From contig NC_086283.1 in NCBI RefSeq assembly GCF_021018805.1, positions 19,578,162 through 19,642,161 on the forward strand: a DNA stretch of 64,000 bases, written 5' to 3'. This document shows, piece by piece, positions 12,694 through 23,524 of the stretch (position 1 is the stretch's first letter; each line of letters starts with the position of its first letter). This stretch comes from Prinia subflava (Eukaryota > Chordata > Aves > Passeriformes > Cisticolidae). The position numbers and the translations under genes were made by a program. Under the pieces are notes generated by a model that was not told where the DNA came from, searched no databases, and saw only the letters and a list, made by a program, of their open reading frames with translations.

Positions 12694-13124
12694 TGCCCTG
12701 GGAAGGCTGAAATAGGGACTAGACAGATCTCGAGAATAAAGTAGGTATTTATTAAAAGGCATCTAGGACACACCTTGGACAGGACAAGAGCCGGGCCAGG
12801 GCTAAACCCAAGGTGGGCCCAAAATGGTCACAACATGGACAAATGGTCACACTTTTATAAGTTTGGTCATTTGCATTTTGGGGTTTAATTGTCCAATTAC
12901 AGCTTCAGGTTGTGAGGTCCCACCCTTCCTGTTCCTCCCTTCAGCCCACCCTTGTTGGTGCTTTTGGGCCTGAGAGTTGTGTTTGCTCTGTAGGAGAAAA
13001 AGGATTTGTTTTGTCTGCCTGCTCTGTGAAGAGAGCTGGCTGACACTGAATGTGAGGCTCAGAACTGCACCCCTGGGCAGCACAGAATCTGAAAAACATG
13101 AAAGATAAAACTTAAGGCATTACA
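12694..13124 (-). mobile_element. Solo LTR of an endogenous retrovirus, nested in CR1
   Basis: Read on the minus strand, this insert of about 430 bp starts TGTAATGCC and has the order expected of a retroviral LTR. A TATA-like CTTATAAAAG lies near plus position 12,855, a polyadenylation signal AATAAATACC near 12,750, and the end falls at either TATTTCA (plus 12,708) or GGGCA (plus 12,694). No internal gag, pol or env sequence is attached, so it is a solo LTR left by recombination. The outer 3' boundary is ambiguous by 14 bases. A 5-base target duplication (GGTGA versus GGGGC) is at best degenerate. An open frame of 78 codons on the minus strand inside it (12847-13083) is not retroviral protein that I can recognise. 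The family name is not determined. Confidence 0.75.
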
Positions 13125-13318
13125 GGGGCAGCCATAGCTTCTCTGCCAGGGCCTCACCACCCTCACAGTAAATAATTCTAAAAAAAAAGTATCGAAGTCT
13201 TCTCTCAGTTTGAAGCCATTCTCCCTTGTCCTGTCACTTTGTGTCCTTGCAAATTGCCTCTCTCCACCTTCCTTGTACCTTGCAGGCTCCCTTCAGCTGC
13301 TGAAAGCTACAATTCCAG
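13125..13318 (-). mobile_element. CR1 LINE 3' end, second part
   Basis: This continues the CR1 begun at 12571, with the blocks GGGGCAGCCATAGCTTCTCT, GGCCTCACCACCCTCACAG, and CCCTTGTCCTGTCACT in the order of the avian CR1 consensus read in reverse. The copy ends near CTGCTGAAAGC, where it is 5'-truncated. An A9 run has expanded inside it near 13,180. Confidence 0.88.
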
Positions 13319-16300
13319 TGTTTGGTGGTTTAAATTAAATGACTATTAATATGCATCATCTCTAAAACAAATATTTATATTTTCACCCATTCAAACAGCA
13401 AATAAACACTGAGAAAATGTGAATATATTTCCTAGGTGATAGTCAAAGAAGAAAGTGAACTTTTATTGAAATTTCAAGAAGCTGCTTCTGAATAGCAATT
13501 ACTGTAATTGTGTCACTTTTTTTTTGCATATGTACCATTAGATTTATTTAATTTTGTATAAGTCTCTGCAATTAAAGTGACTTGGAAAGGTCATTTTTAT
13601 CCTTGACTTTCAGTATGTAAAGAGACTAAATATAGACCAGTAATGAGCCAAGCATTTATTGGCAAAGTTTATCGTCTTAAGCTAATATTGTACTTAGGTT
13701 GTATTAGGTCTCTTCTTGTTAGAAGGAGCTGAGACAGCTTGATTTTAAATATTAAAAATAAGATGAAAAATTAAATAGCTTTCCATGTTTTGCTTCCTCA
13801 GGGAAACAATTTTTGGTCCACAGAAGTTCCAGGTAACAGTGAGTTCCCTGTAGGCTTTCAGCATCTTTGTTTCTGTTTCCTTTCTGCCTTATTCAAGATG
13901 TTTGCTCATTAGAAAAAAAAAAAATGTCCTGTTACAGCTAGAAGATTCAGTTCTTAAAAATCCTATTGATACTCCAGAATCTTCATTTTTCCCCTAATTA
14001 ATACTTTTTACCTGTGGGGGAAAAAAAAAAAAAGGTTTAAACATAAAAGATGTTATTGACCTGACTCTCTGTAAGAGAAACTCTCTGTAAGAAAATAAAA
14101 AATCCTTATTTAGATGTGCAGTGTTCCTCAGATTTATAGACAAAACGAAACAGATTAGAGGAGGAAAATCAACCAGTCAAAGTTTGAATAAATACTTGGG
14201 GTTTTTCTCTGAGACATTTTGTCTTCAACTCTTTCCCCTGTCACTTTCAAGAATTCAGGTTTATTTTTTCGCTGCAAACTTATGAAATTTGCTGGTTTAA
14301 TATATTAGCTTTAATTGCCTACCAGTGTAATCCACTTTGCAAAGAATGGGAGGAGAGAAAAAGAAAGGGGGAGAGAATCAGAATGGCCTTAACTCTGTAT
14401 TTGTTGCCCTTAAGGGAAGCCTTTTATCCCTTAGGTTTCTTGTTCCTAGTATCATAATAATCCATCCAGTTGTTTTATTTATTTCTGCCTATAGAGAAAA
14501 AAAAAGTTACAATAAATAATTAAAAAGTTTTTTAAAAGGGTTATAAAAAGAAGGTTTCTTTTGTCATGTGTGTGTTCATAGTATGGTAGTGTTTACTCAA
14601 CAAGATTTTTTAAAAGTTGTGTTAGTAAAAATAAGAAAATTAGTATATTTAGACTTTCACAGAAGGCTCATGAAATAACCAATATAAAAGTGAAAAATCC
14701 TCTTTACCTACTGCTGCATGTACCTGTATTTTAGTCACTTCAGGATTAAAGTGTTAAACTGGTATTATGTGAAATTTGATGTGCTAACTCATGATAGGCT
14801 TAATTTTAATAAAAATAAAATCAAAGCTATAAATTAAAAGTTTTACATAATAAGTGCCAACAATTATTCTTTGCACCAAAGTGAAACTTTTCTTTGTTAA
14901 TCAGTGGAGATGAAATAATGGGATAATAAAGACATAGCGCTGGGGTATAAATGATTGATTATCAAAGAAAAAAAGTAAGAAAATGCAAACTTAAAAGGTA
15001 TATTTAATATTAAATTCTGAGTTTGAGTGGAACTGTATTTGACAGAAGGATGTGGATAAAGTTTTGCATTGATTTTAGAAAGGGGGAGAGTCATAAGCCT
15101 AAATGCTTATACATAATGAATCTTATTTCTGGTTTAATGGCATTGTCACATCATTTTAGCAAATTAAATTGCCCTGGTAATTAAATTACCCTGGTGCAAA
15201 AAGGGAGTCAGACAGCAGTGAGTCGCACACATGGATCCTACAGGTTGTACTGGGACAGAAGTCATGGAAAGGAGATTTACACTGGTGAAGCAAGGGTTTG
15301 CAGGGGGCTGCTTCAATCTTTAGTGTTGTGGCAGAGCTGTAGCTCATGTTTTTGAGCTGCAGTTTATCCAAAACTGGTTGTTCTTTTGCCTCCTTGTCCA
15401 AAACATTTATGTGAAGCAGTTCATTCTGATTTTTTTTAGCCCCTCTTACTCCTCACTGCATGTTAAGAGCCCTCAGCTCAAATCTTTCTCCCTTTTACAG
15501 GGAATTTTGAGATCCAGCATTCTGGTCAGGACTTACATCCCCATGAGTATCGAACTGTTATTGAATAATTATTGATTTCCACATTTGGAGTGACAAGCCA
15601 TTGTAATTCCAAATGCTCTGCCACATTTGCAGATTTATTTTTTAAAGATTCCTTTTTCTGTTCCTTGCATTTAAACCTCCAGAATCTGCCCCTTGGCATC
15701 CCTGCCAGTGTTGATTCCACAGCATGTGTAACCAAAGCTGAAGGAGGAAGAATTGCTTTGTCCAGCAGTCCGAGTGACCATCAGGATGAGCCTCCCAATT
15801 GAGGGCAGACTTTAAATCCATTCTGTGCCGTAGTGAAACTTTTTCCCGTGCAGTATTGATTGTGTTCCCATTCTGATGAACAAAACTGTGATTGTGCACT
15901 TGAATGACCTTGAAATAATAGAACCTGCACTGTGCCTGCCCTGAAACTGGCACATTTCTATCATGGTCCTCAAGTAATACCAGAAGCAAATAGATTGAAT
16001 TTTTTTTTTTTGGTTAGTGCTCTACAAATAGAGAGTTTTCTGTTTCAACTTAAATCCTTCTACAAAAAGTTACAAAATATTTTTTAAAAAATTAGTTTTC
16101 ACTTCACAGTCTGATGTGAAGTCATTTTTATCAGGATTTTGGTATAAATGAAAAGATAAACTGGTCTAAAGCGTTTCAGGGTCTGTTCCTCGCATCTGCT
16201 GCCAGCCCTGTGCTCCTGCCTACAGCTGCACTAACTTTTATGCCATGGTGTGTTAGAGGGCTCAGGGAAAAAAAAATATTTAAAACCCAACCCTATGGAA

Positions 16301-16796
16301 AAAGATACCATTTTGGGGGTAATTCAGCTGTATAAAATGGTTTATCAGGGCTTGTACAAACAATAATAAGGCACAAACAAGGGCTGTGCAGTGCCTAGGA
16401 AATGTCAGTAGGCAAGGGAAATATCAGTATTAAGCTTGGCTTAGTGACTGTGACACAGCCCTTAGAAGACTTCTAGCTCTCAGTTCTGTGAAATACTGGT
16501 TAAATGTCCACAAAATAATTGAGTTAATTTAGCCTGAGACTTTGGGGTCTATCCTTTTTGGTGGTCACAGGACAGGAGAGGTTTTGTGCTGGGACCTGGG
16601 GTATCAAAACCAACTTGCACTGCTTCCTGCAGGGATTGCCCTCCCCACGACCAAGTGGAATTCTGCTCCTCAGTTCCGAGTGGTGGGGGCAGAAAACTCA
16701 CCAGCTGGCTGCTGTCTCAATAAAATCTAGGCTGGGAATGTGTAGAGTCACACTACTCGTAGGTCATGTGGCAAACTGTCAAAAAAATCAAAGTAA
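13319..16796. other. Unique AT-rich DNA, no gene seen
   Basis: Very AT-rich between 14,500 and 15,170. It contains short A runs and two small tandem duplications: about 15 bp twice at 14,066-14,096 and 17 bp twice at 15,162-15,195. A strong splice-acceptor-like site ends at 15,500 and is followed by a short open stretch ending in TAA at about 15,566. With no partner donor it is not annotated as an exon. Confidence 0.5.
15162..15195. repeat. 17-bp tandem duplication
   Basis: AATTAAATTGCCCTGGT is followed immediately by a copy differing at one base (G to A). The two-unit structure suggests a replication-slippage duplication. Confidence 0.9.
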
Positions 16797-16918
16797 GCTG
16801 TGGCTGCCCCATCCCTGGAAGTGCTCAAGGTCAGGCTGGAACAACCTGGGACGATGGAAGGGGCAGGAACTGCATGGACTTTGGAGTCCCTTCCAATCCA
16901 AGCTGTTCAGTCATTCTA
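16797..16918 (+). mobile_element. CR1 LINE 3' end fragment
   Basis: The plus-strand order GCTGTGGCTGCCCCATCC, CTGGAAGTGCTCAAGG, CAGGCTGGA, ACAACCTGGGA, GTCCCTTCCAATCC and a TCATTCTAGA end matches the 3' terminal part of avian CR1. The copy is heavily 5'-truncated and has lost short internal segments relative to what I expect of the family. An open frame reading across it is coincidental. Confidence 0.85.
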
Positions 16919-18295
16919 GAAATTAAATACAAGTTGATTAAAACCCCTTTCCAAGGATATTGATATTGAAACATCCCATTTAAAGTACTGCTGTATTTAT
17001 AAAGAGAAAATATTTATGACCAGAAAACCACAGCCTGCTAGTGATGAATATCTTCAATATTCAAATTCCTGCTCTTTCCTAAAAGGTTTATTTTATAACA
17101 TTTATGCTTTTTATTACAGATTTAAAAGCTTAGGAAATAAAGTTTAAAAACCCTGAAGAAAACTTTTTAATAAGTTGTACCTGAAATGCAACCTATTCGT
17201 AGCTGTCTTTGCAAGTCTTTCTTGTAAAATATGAAAGCCAAATGTTATCTGTTCTGAAGGAACACTGAGCAAGACAAACTATTTGATGTGACACGTTCAT
17301 GCTTTGCTTGTCAGCCAAAACAGTTTTCACCATTATTCACTGCCCTCTGTATATTGAAGAACATTTCTGAAGTAAGCTGAACGCTCTTGTGTTTGGTGAT
17401 AGTGTGTTACTGGGAAAATAAAACAGCCACAATTATCTGCTCAACAAATGGAACTTGTCAGCTGGCAGGCACACAGAGCTGATGCAGATGGCCAGCTCAG
17501 GAAAGCTGTCAAGCAGAAGGACTGAAATAAAATATATTTTCTTCATATTCTGTGGATTTTCTAAAATGATATACTTTTTTATTTTTATGAAGTTGAGAGG
17601 AGTTTTAATGCCATTTCATAACTCAGGTGTTTTCCCAGCTTCTGGAGGAAAAAAAAAAAAACTGTTGGGGGAAGAGCTATTTCTACCATGGTGACAGGGA
17701 TCTTTGGATGGGATGCTGAAGCGGTGGAGAGGATCTTTATATGCAAGTGTTCCTCTCCTTGGAATAAAAGGACAGGATTTATGTCTCCTATATGCAAAGA
17801 TTTTTTGAAACATAAAGTTAGAGATGTTATATAATCTGGAACACATAGCTGTTCTCCTTTTTGAATGAATGTCCTATTTTCCTCTGCTTTGAGTTGCGTG
17901 TTGGGAACACCTGGGAGAAACACTTTTATTGGGGAGCATTTTTATTGTTTGCTGTTCTGTTTGTTGCTTCATTTCTTACAGGCAATGGAAAATACTCCTT
18001 TGGATCTTCTTATTCGCACAAGGTGTTATCTCTCTGTGAAGCAGAGAGATGTAACAGATACTGCAAAATCTCCGACTAAAATAAGAAGTACAGGAAAGTA
18101 CCTTAGCATAGGGATTGCTGTGCATATTGGAGAAATTTTACTTCTTTATTTATTAATATATGATTTTTTTACCTTGCAGGGTTATGGCACAAAGAAAAGT
18201 TTTGTCTAAAAAAATTCAGTTTCTATGGAGTGTTTAAGTCTTTTGCAGACAACAATTGAGCTATTTTGGTTTTGTGGCATCAGACTTCCAGTTAC
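16919..18295. other. Unique DNA, no gene seen
   Basis: AT-rich sequence with several overlapping short open frames around 17,450-18,210. None shows a known domain, and frames on both strands are open over the same bases, which is typical of chance. Confidence 0.5.
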
Positions 18296-18489
18296 TTTGG
18301 GGTTTTGCTTGGGTTTCTTTTTTAGTTTTTTGTTTGGTTGGTTTTGGGTATTTTGGTTTTGTTTGGTTTTGTTTGTTTCTTTGGGTTTGGGGTTTGTTTG
18401 TTTGTTTGTTTGTTTGTTTTTGTTGTTGTTTTGGTTGGTTTTGGATTTTGTTGGGTTTGGGGGGTTTTTTTGTTTCTTTTTTGTTTAGT
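18296..18489. repeat. T/G-only tract, (TTTG)n / GGTTTT-type
   Basis: Nearly 200 bases consist almost only of T and G on the plus strand, with clusters of GG, GGG and GGGG and a perfect (TTTG)n core at about 18,393-18,420. Hydrophobic open frames rich in Phe, Gly, Val and Leu cross it in all three plus frames and are an artefact of the composition. The minus strand is A/C only. Confidence 0.9.
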
Positions 18490-19713
18490 TGATAATACTC
18501 AGAGAAAGGTTCTGTTCAGGTTTTTTTCTGTGTTTTGGTTTTCAATTTCTTTTCAATGGCTGCGGGCTGGGGCAGAAATTTTGCCCTGTCGTTTGAAAAC
18601 GAAGATATGCCATGAGTAGAGAAGGAAATAAATTGAAAACAAATAGAAGGAGGCTCTCAGTCTGTACTGAGACTGTGGAATGTATGGCCAGGAGCATTGA
18701 GGCAGCCAGAATGGACTTTTCTAAGGGCCCCTGTGTGAAACACAGTTGGCTGGATGTGCAGTCCTTGGATGTCAGACTCCTTGGGAGCATCACACACCCC
18801 ACAGTCGGATTCAAGGAGGTGAATCCTTTGATCTGGAAGGATAAGAAGCCACCCCTGTGCCAGTTTAAACTCATTTCATTGCACCAGGTCTCGTTATTTT
18901 CCTTTGCTCTGTGGCATGTTCTGAGTACAAAGCTAAAATAGGGGATTAATATTCACTTCTGTGTCTGTACCCTCTGTTGTTCTGTCTTAAGGAGAAAAGT
19001 GTTGAGGAGCCCTTATTTATTTTTAATGGGAATCCTGATGTGCGCCGTGGCTTGCTGTAGTTCAAACCACTCTGCATCCTAGGCTGGTGTGAGGAAAGTT
19101 GTACATTGCTTTTTGCTTAACTTCTTACAATAAAAGTAGCTCGAGGCTGTGTCAAAGATTAACCTGCTCACGGGACTCTGGAGATAGAGAGCTGGAAAGG
19201 GTGAAAACCAGCTGGGTTTTTGGTGTGGGATTTTTATTTGTTTGTTTTCAATGTCTCCATTATCTTTTATATTAAAAGGTTCCGGCACCTGCCGTCTTTA
19301 AGAGATCTTTTGATCTTAAATGCTTTGAACCTGGGGCTTTAGGAGCACAGATTGCCAAAGTGCCACATACAGGAACTTGAGGGAATTTTGCAGACGAAAA
19401 CAGCAACAACAAAAAATTGGCAGAGGAGTCGAGTGATTTTTGTTGGGTTTTGTCTCTATCAAGTTTTAACCTGCTTCAAAATATTTACGTACAAACTTAT
19501 AAACGTTCCTAAACTTTTTATTTTTGTTTTGTTGTCACATCCTGTATGTGCAGGAACATATATATCAGGCTTTTACTGAATTTGCAATTCATAGGGTCTT
19601 TTTCCTTTAAGGAAGTGAACGCTAAATGCTAAACTTCAGGAAGAGTTATAAACTAATGAAAAGGGCCTTTCTGGATGTAGATTTATCTATCTCTACATGT
19701 TCCTTCAAAGATC
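18490..19713. other. Unique DNA, no gene seen
   Basis: Mixed-composition sequence. A somewhat GC-richer stretch at 18,650-18,860 is open on both strands but has no recognisable product or repeat identity. Confidence 0.5.
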
Positions 19714-19775
19714 ATTGAATCATAGAATGGTTTGGGTTAGAAAGGATTTTAAAATCATCCATTTCTGATCCATGG
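19714..19775 (-). mobile_element. CR1 LINE 3' terminus, short fragment
   Basis: GAATCATAGAATGGTTTGGG followed by TTAGAAAGGATTTTAAAATC is the reverse complement of the CR1 3' end. Only about 60 bases survive before similarity fades at a CCATGGCAATG motif. A (GATA)17 array begins 50 bases further on. Confidence 0.85.
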
Positions 19776-19821
19776 CAATGATACAAATATAAGTTTGCTT
19801 TAAGGGGAGATATATATAGAT

Positions 19822-19824
<3 letters not shown>

Positions 19825-19892
<68 letters not shown>
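19825..19892. repeat. (GATA)17 microsatellite
   Basis: Seventeen uninterrupted GATA units are preceded by a less regular TATATAGATATA lead-in. The tyrosine-serine-isoleucine frames on the minus strand are repeat translations. Such a long pure array is probably length-polymorphic. Confidence 0.97.
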
Positions 19893-20214
19893 TACTGACA
19901 CTCAAACTTATATCCCATACATACCCTTATCTTTTCTGTAGGTTGGTGAGTCTACATATACTTATATTTCCGCATCATTGTGCACACTCTGGTTTTGAAG
20001 CACTTGTAACATCTGCACTTTAGCTAGGAGTAATATTTTATGTCACAGTGGAAAACTGTATTGAATTTGTTTTTAAGAGTTGAGCCTGAAGGGTCTCTCT
20101 CGAAATATGGAGCTGAAATTAGACCAAATGTGTTGTCTTCTATAAAGCCTTGTGGTTTTTCTGGTTTCTAGTTTGTCAGGGGCTTCACACCACCCTCACA
20201 CTCTCCTGTCTCTC

Positions 20215-20236
20215 TTTTTTTTTTTTTTTTTTTTTT
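20215..20236. repeat. T22 homopolymer
   Basis: Uninterrupted T run preceded by a CT-rich stretch. Confidence 0.9.
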
Positions 20237-23200
20237 CCTACTTATTTCCACAAGGTTTTTGAATGCCTGAAAAAACATCCTGGTGAACTGTTGATGTTTT
20301 CCCTCCCTGGTTTCTTTACCTCTATTATTTGACCATGTTTTTCTTGCATTTTCACAATTTCAGTCATTCAGTGCTGACAATGTAACTCTTCTCTACTCAC
20401 ATTTAATTAGCGTTGAAATGTGGGTGTTGGAGATGTTTGACTTATGTCCCTCCAGATGTATGAGCAGAATTTTCAGTATGCCATATGGGAGCACAGAAAC
20501 ACGAGACATAAAGCTTTATTAACCTTTCAACAGAAAATTTAAGTTGTTATTGAACACTTTGTCATCAAAGCAACCCTGACTACAACACTTTTTACAAGAA
20601 AGCCCAGAATAAAAGAAGTAATTCAAGGCAGTTGTTTACATTTTATTTGTGTGATATAATGACCATGACTTTTTACCTCTGTGAGCTCTGATGGAACATT
20701 CTGGGTTTACCATAGGTTTTGGTCCAATTATCCCAGCACAAAAAGGGAAAACACAAAGCAGAGGAACCCCATGAGCAGAGATTCTCATGAGTTACACCAA
20801 AAATCAGACACGTGAACACACACAACACTAACTTGTCACCTTGTAGGGGAAACAAGAAAATGCAAATTGATTTCTTATATAGAGTACCTGAATTCTTTGA
20901 TTACCCCACAACAGTGGTTACTGCGCAGTCACCAGGGCTTCATAGAGCCAGCACTCAAATTGCATGTATTGAATTTACTCTGATGGGTCATATATGAAAT
21001 TGTATAAACAGAGCCTGACGTCTTTTAATTGATTTCCCACTGTTATGGTATTGTTGGGTCTTGTTTCACTGCTATTAACATTTTTTGAACAACATCTGCC
21101 TTGGCGAATTCTAAAGTCTATCACGGATTTTCTCCAAAAAGAGAGACTTACAGTTTCATTTTAGTCAACTCTTCAAGTCATGTCAATTATGCCCAGTGCC
21201 TGTCTTTGAAAATGATGTCCCAGTGCTTACGTTACCAAGCAGTAGGTTTTGAGAAGATTGTTGAAAGCAGAAATTAATATCAAGACTTTGTCCCCTGGGG
21301 TAAAATGTGTCATACCTGGATTTTGATGCCACATATTCCTGTCATCATTTTATTATTTGATCCAGTTATTTCAGCTGAACAAAAGACATGAAAAATCCAC
21401 TGAGGACTGCATAAATGGCCCGTGTACCTTAGCCAGAATATCTTTGGAAAAACCTATTTCATTTTGACTGTTTCATTTGTAAGTACAGAAATTGCCAAAA
21501 CAACAGTCAGACCTCAAAAAATCTAAAGCCAGGTTTGCAGATGGCAAATAGGAAATGAATTTTTAACATCAAAACGAAGGCAGAAGTGGAGAAATCAATA
21601 ACCTTTGACAGGTAACATACAGTCTAGAGACACTCTTAATATATGGTCACTGTAGCACCACAAATAAACAAGAAATTCCCCATTGGGTATCAAAATCATT
21701 TTGGGTAATACATTATGAAAGATAATTTCCTGGAAAGGTGTTTGTAAAAACAGTAGGAAACCAGAATATTCTGTGTACAGCTGACAGAGGCAGTATCTGC
21801 TTTTTGATTTTATTTATTTATTCTTTCCCTCCCCTCTCTGGAACTCAGGAGAATATACAGCATATCCAGCAGCACAAATCCCAGTGAAAAATGTTGATCC
21901 TGACTGCATTCCAGTGCAGGCAAAGCATGCTGTAAATAATGGTCTTCCTTTTTCCACCACCTCTTTATTAGCCTCTCTCCAGTGCTGACTCTATCAGAGC
22001 ACTTTTATGTCAGTATATATAAATTATTGGCACACCCTATTGATCTGATAGTGAGCACAGCAGTGACATATTTAAATACTGCTTTGGTTTAGAAGTGTGT
22101 GCTGCATTTTATTGCCAGAATTCCCTCACTAAGAGGCTGAATTTGTTAAAAAACAGTGAGACTGGAAACCCTAGGCTAGATCCTTTCTCCCTCAGCTCCC
22201 ATAGCTATTCCAGCAAAGATTTCCATAAAATGTGCTTCATCTTTAGTAGAAATTCCCTGGCTGCTGTGGGAACTCACCAGCCAGGAGCAGGGCTGCTCAG
22301 AGAGACCATGGAGATGGGGTAAGGCAGGAGTGCCTCTACCTCCAGATAACTTTTAGCACAAAGCCTTAACTCTTCACTTTCTCAGCCTGAAGACACTTCC
22401 TGAGCAAAGTTCAGGTATTTCTGCTTTGTTTTGAATTAATTATTTACTTACATACAGTGGCAGCGCTGTCCTTTGGCTTTGCTGTTTAATACTTTGCTAA
22501 TTATCTGGCTTGGAGAGGACTTTGAGGGTCCTGAGGTCAGTGTCTGTAAATGCTGTTGGTTTCTGGCTGTAGCTCATTATATGAAGATATTAGAAAGGTT
22601 GTCAGACCTTTTCTGTGACTTTGACACTCAAGGAGAAAACATGCATATAATGTCAAAAGAGTTACTTTTGACTTTGTGCAGGCACACACACAATCTCTCA
22701 TTGTTATGCTTGAGAAGGAAACTCAAAACACTTCAGTAGTTCAGACATATTATTTTGTCAAGTCCTTACTCTGTCTTGTTGACAGAATACATTTTCTCAA
22801 AAGCTGAAATCATTCTGTCAAGGAAACTTATTTTGTGCAATAATCCTGCTTGTTGACAAATGTTCAAAGGGGAAAAAAATGCTCAATTATTCTGGGAATG
22901 TTCTGCCTGGTATCTCCAGGTTTATTTATTTTGCCGTGGGAAAGAATGGTTATTAGTTTGTAGGTGAACTATCCAGGCCTTGATGTAATGAAAGAAAAAC
23001 TTATTTTCCTATGTACGTGAGTGTGCTTTGGGGGAAGCTTTTTTTTCAAAGAATGTTCAATTTTAGGTCACATTCCAAATGAGCGATCAGCAGTGGAGGA
23101 CAGGCAGGATGTGTGTGGAGGGATGAGCAGAACCCAGATATATCCGTCATGTGTATCAAAAAACCCAATGAAATGGAGAAACGTTTTCAAGTGGACCCAC

Positions 23201-23330
23201 CTTAATAATTACATGTATATATAAGAAAAGTATGAGAATGACAAAAAATGTTTTTATTTCTACTTGTTTTTCCTCTATGGTCTCCACAATGGTTCCGGTT
23301 TAGGAAGGTGAATTCCTGAGTTTTATTCTG
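20237..23330. other. Unique AT-rich DNA, no gene seen
   Basis: No repeat family, RNA gene or credible coding exon is apparent. TAATTA-type motifs are frequent (for example at 22,436-22,446), as is common in AT-rich intergenic DNA. Confidence 0.5.
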
Positions 23331-23524
23331 GTTTGTTTGGGTTGGTTGTGGGTTTTTTTTGTTTGTTTGGTTGGTTGGGGTTTTGTTTGTTTGTTTGTTT
23401 GTTGTTTGTTTGTTTTGGTTTGTTTTGGTTTGTTTTGGGGTTTTTTTTTGTTTTGTTTTTGTTTTGGGGTTTTTTGTTGGTTTGTTGGTTTGGTTTGGTT
23501 TTTTTTGTTGTTTGTTTGTTTTTA
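23331..23524. repeat. Second T/G-only tract
   Basis: About 190 bases of T and G only (GGTTTT, TTTG and GGGGTTTT mixtures), in the same orientation and of the same length class as the tract at 18,296-18,489. A lysine/asparagine/glutamine-rich minus frame and phenylalanine-rich plus frames across it are composition artefacts. Confidence 0.9.

Noticed and set aside
16540..16926. Overlapping open frames, and a minus-strand splice-site pair near 16.7 kb
   Set aside because: The frames end in CR1 sequence. The 74-base stretch between the minus-strand acceptor and donor is closed in all three frames.
18225..18619. Hydrophobic plus-strand frames resembling membrane proteins
   Set aside because: Composition artefact of the first T/G-only tract.
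19712..19918. Tyr-Leu-Ser-Ile repeat protein on the minus strand
   Set aside because: Translation of the GATA array.
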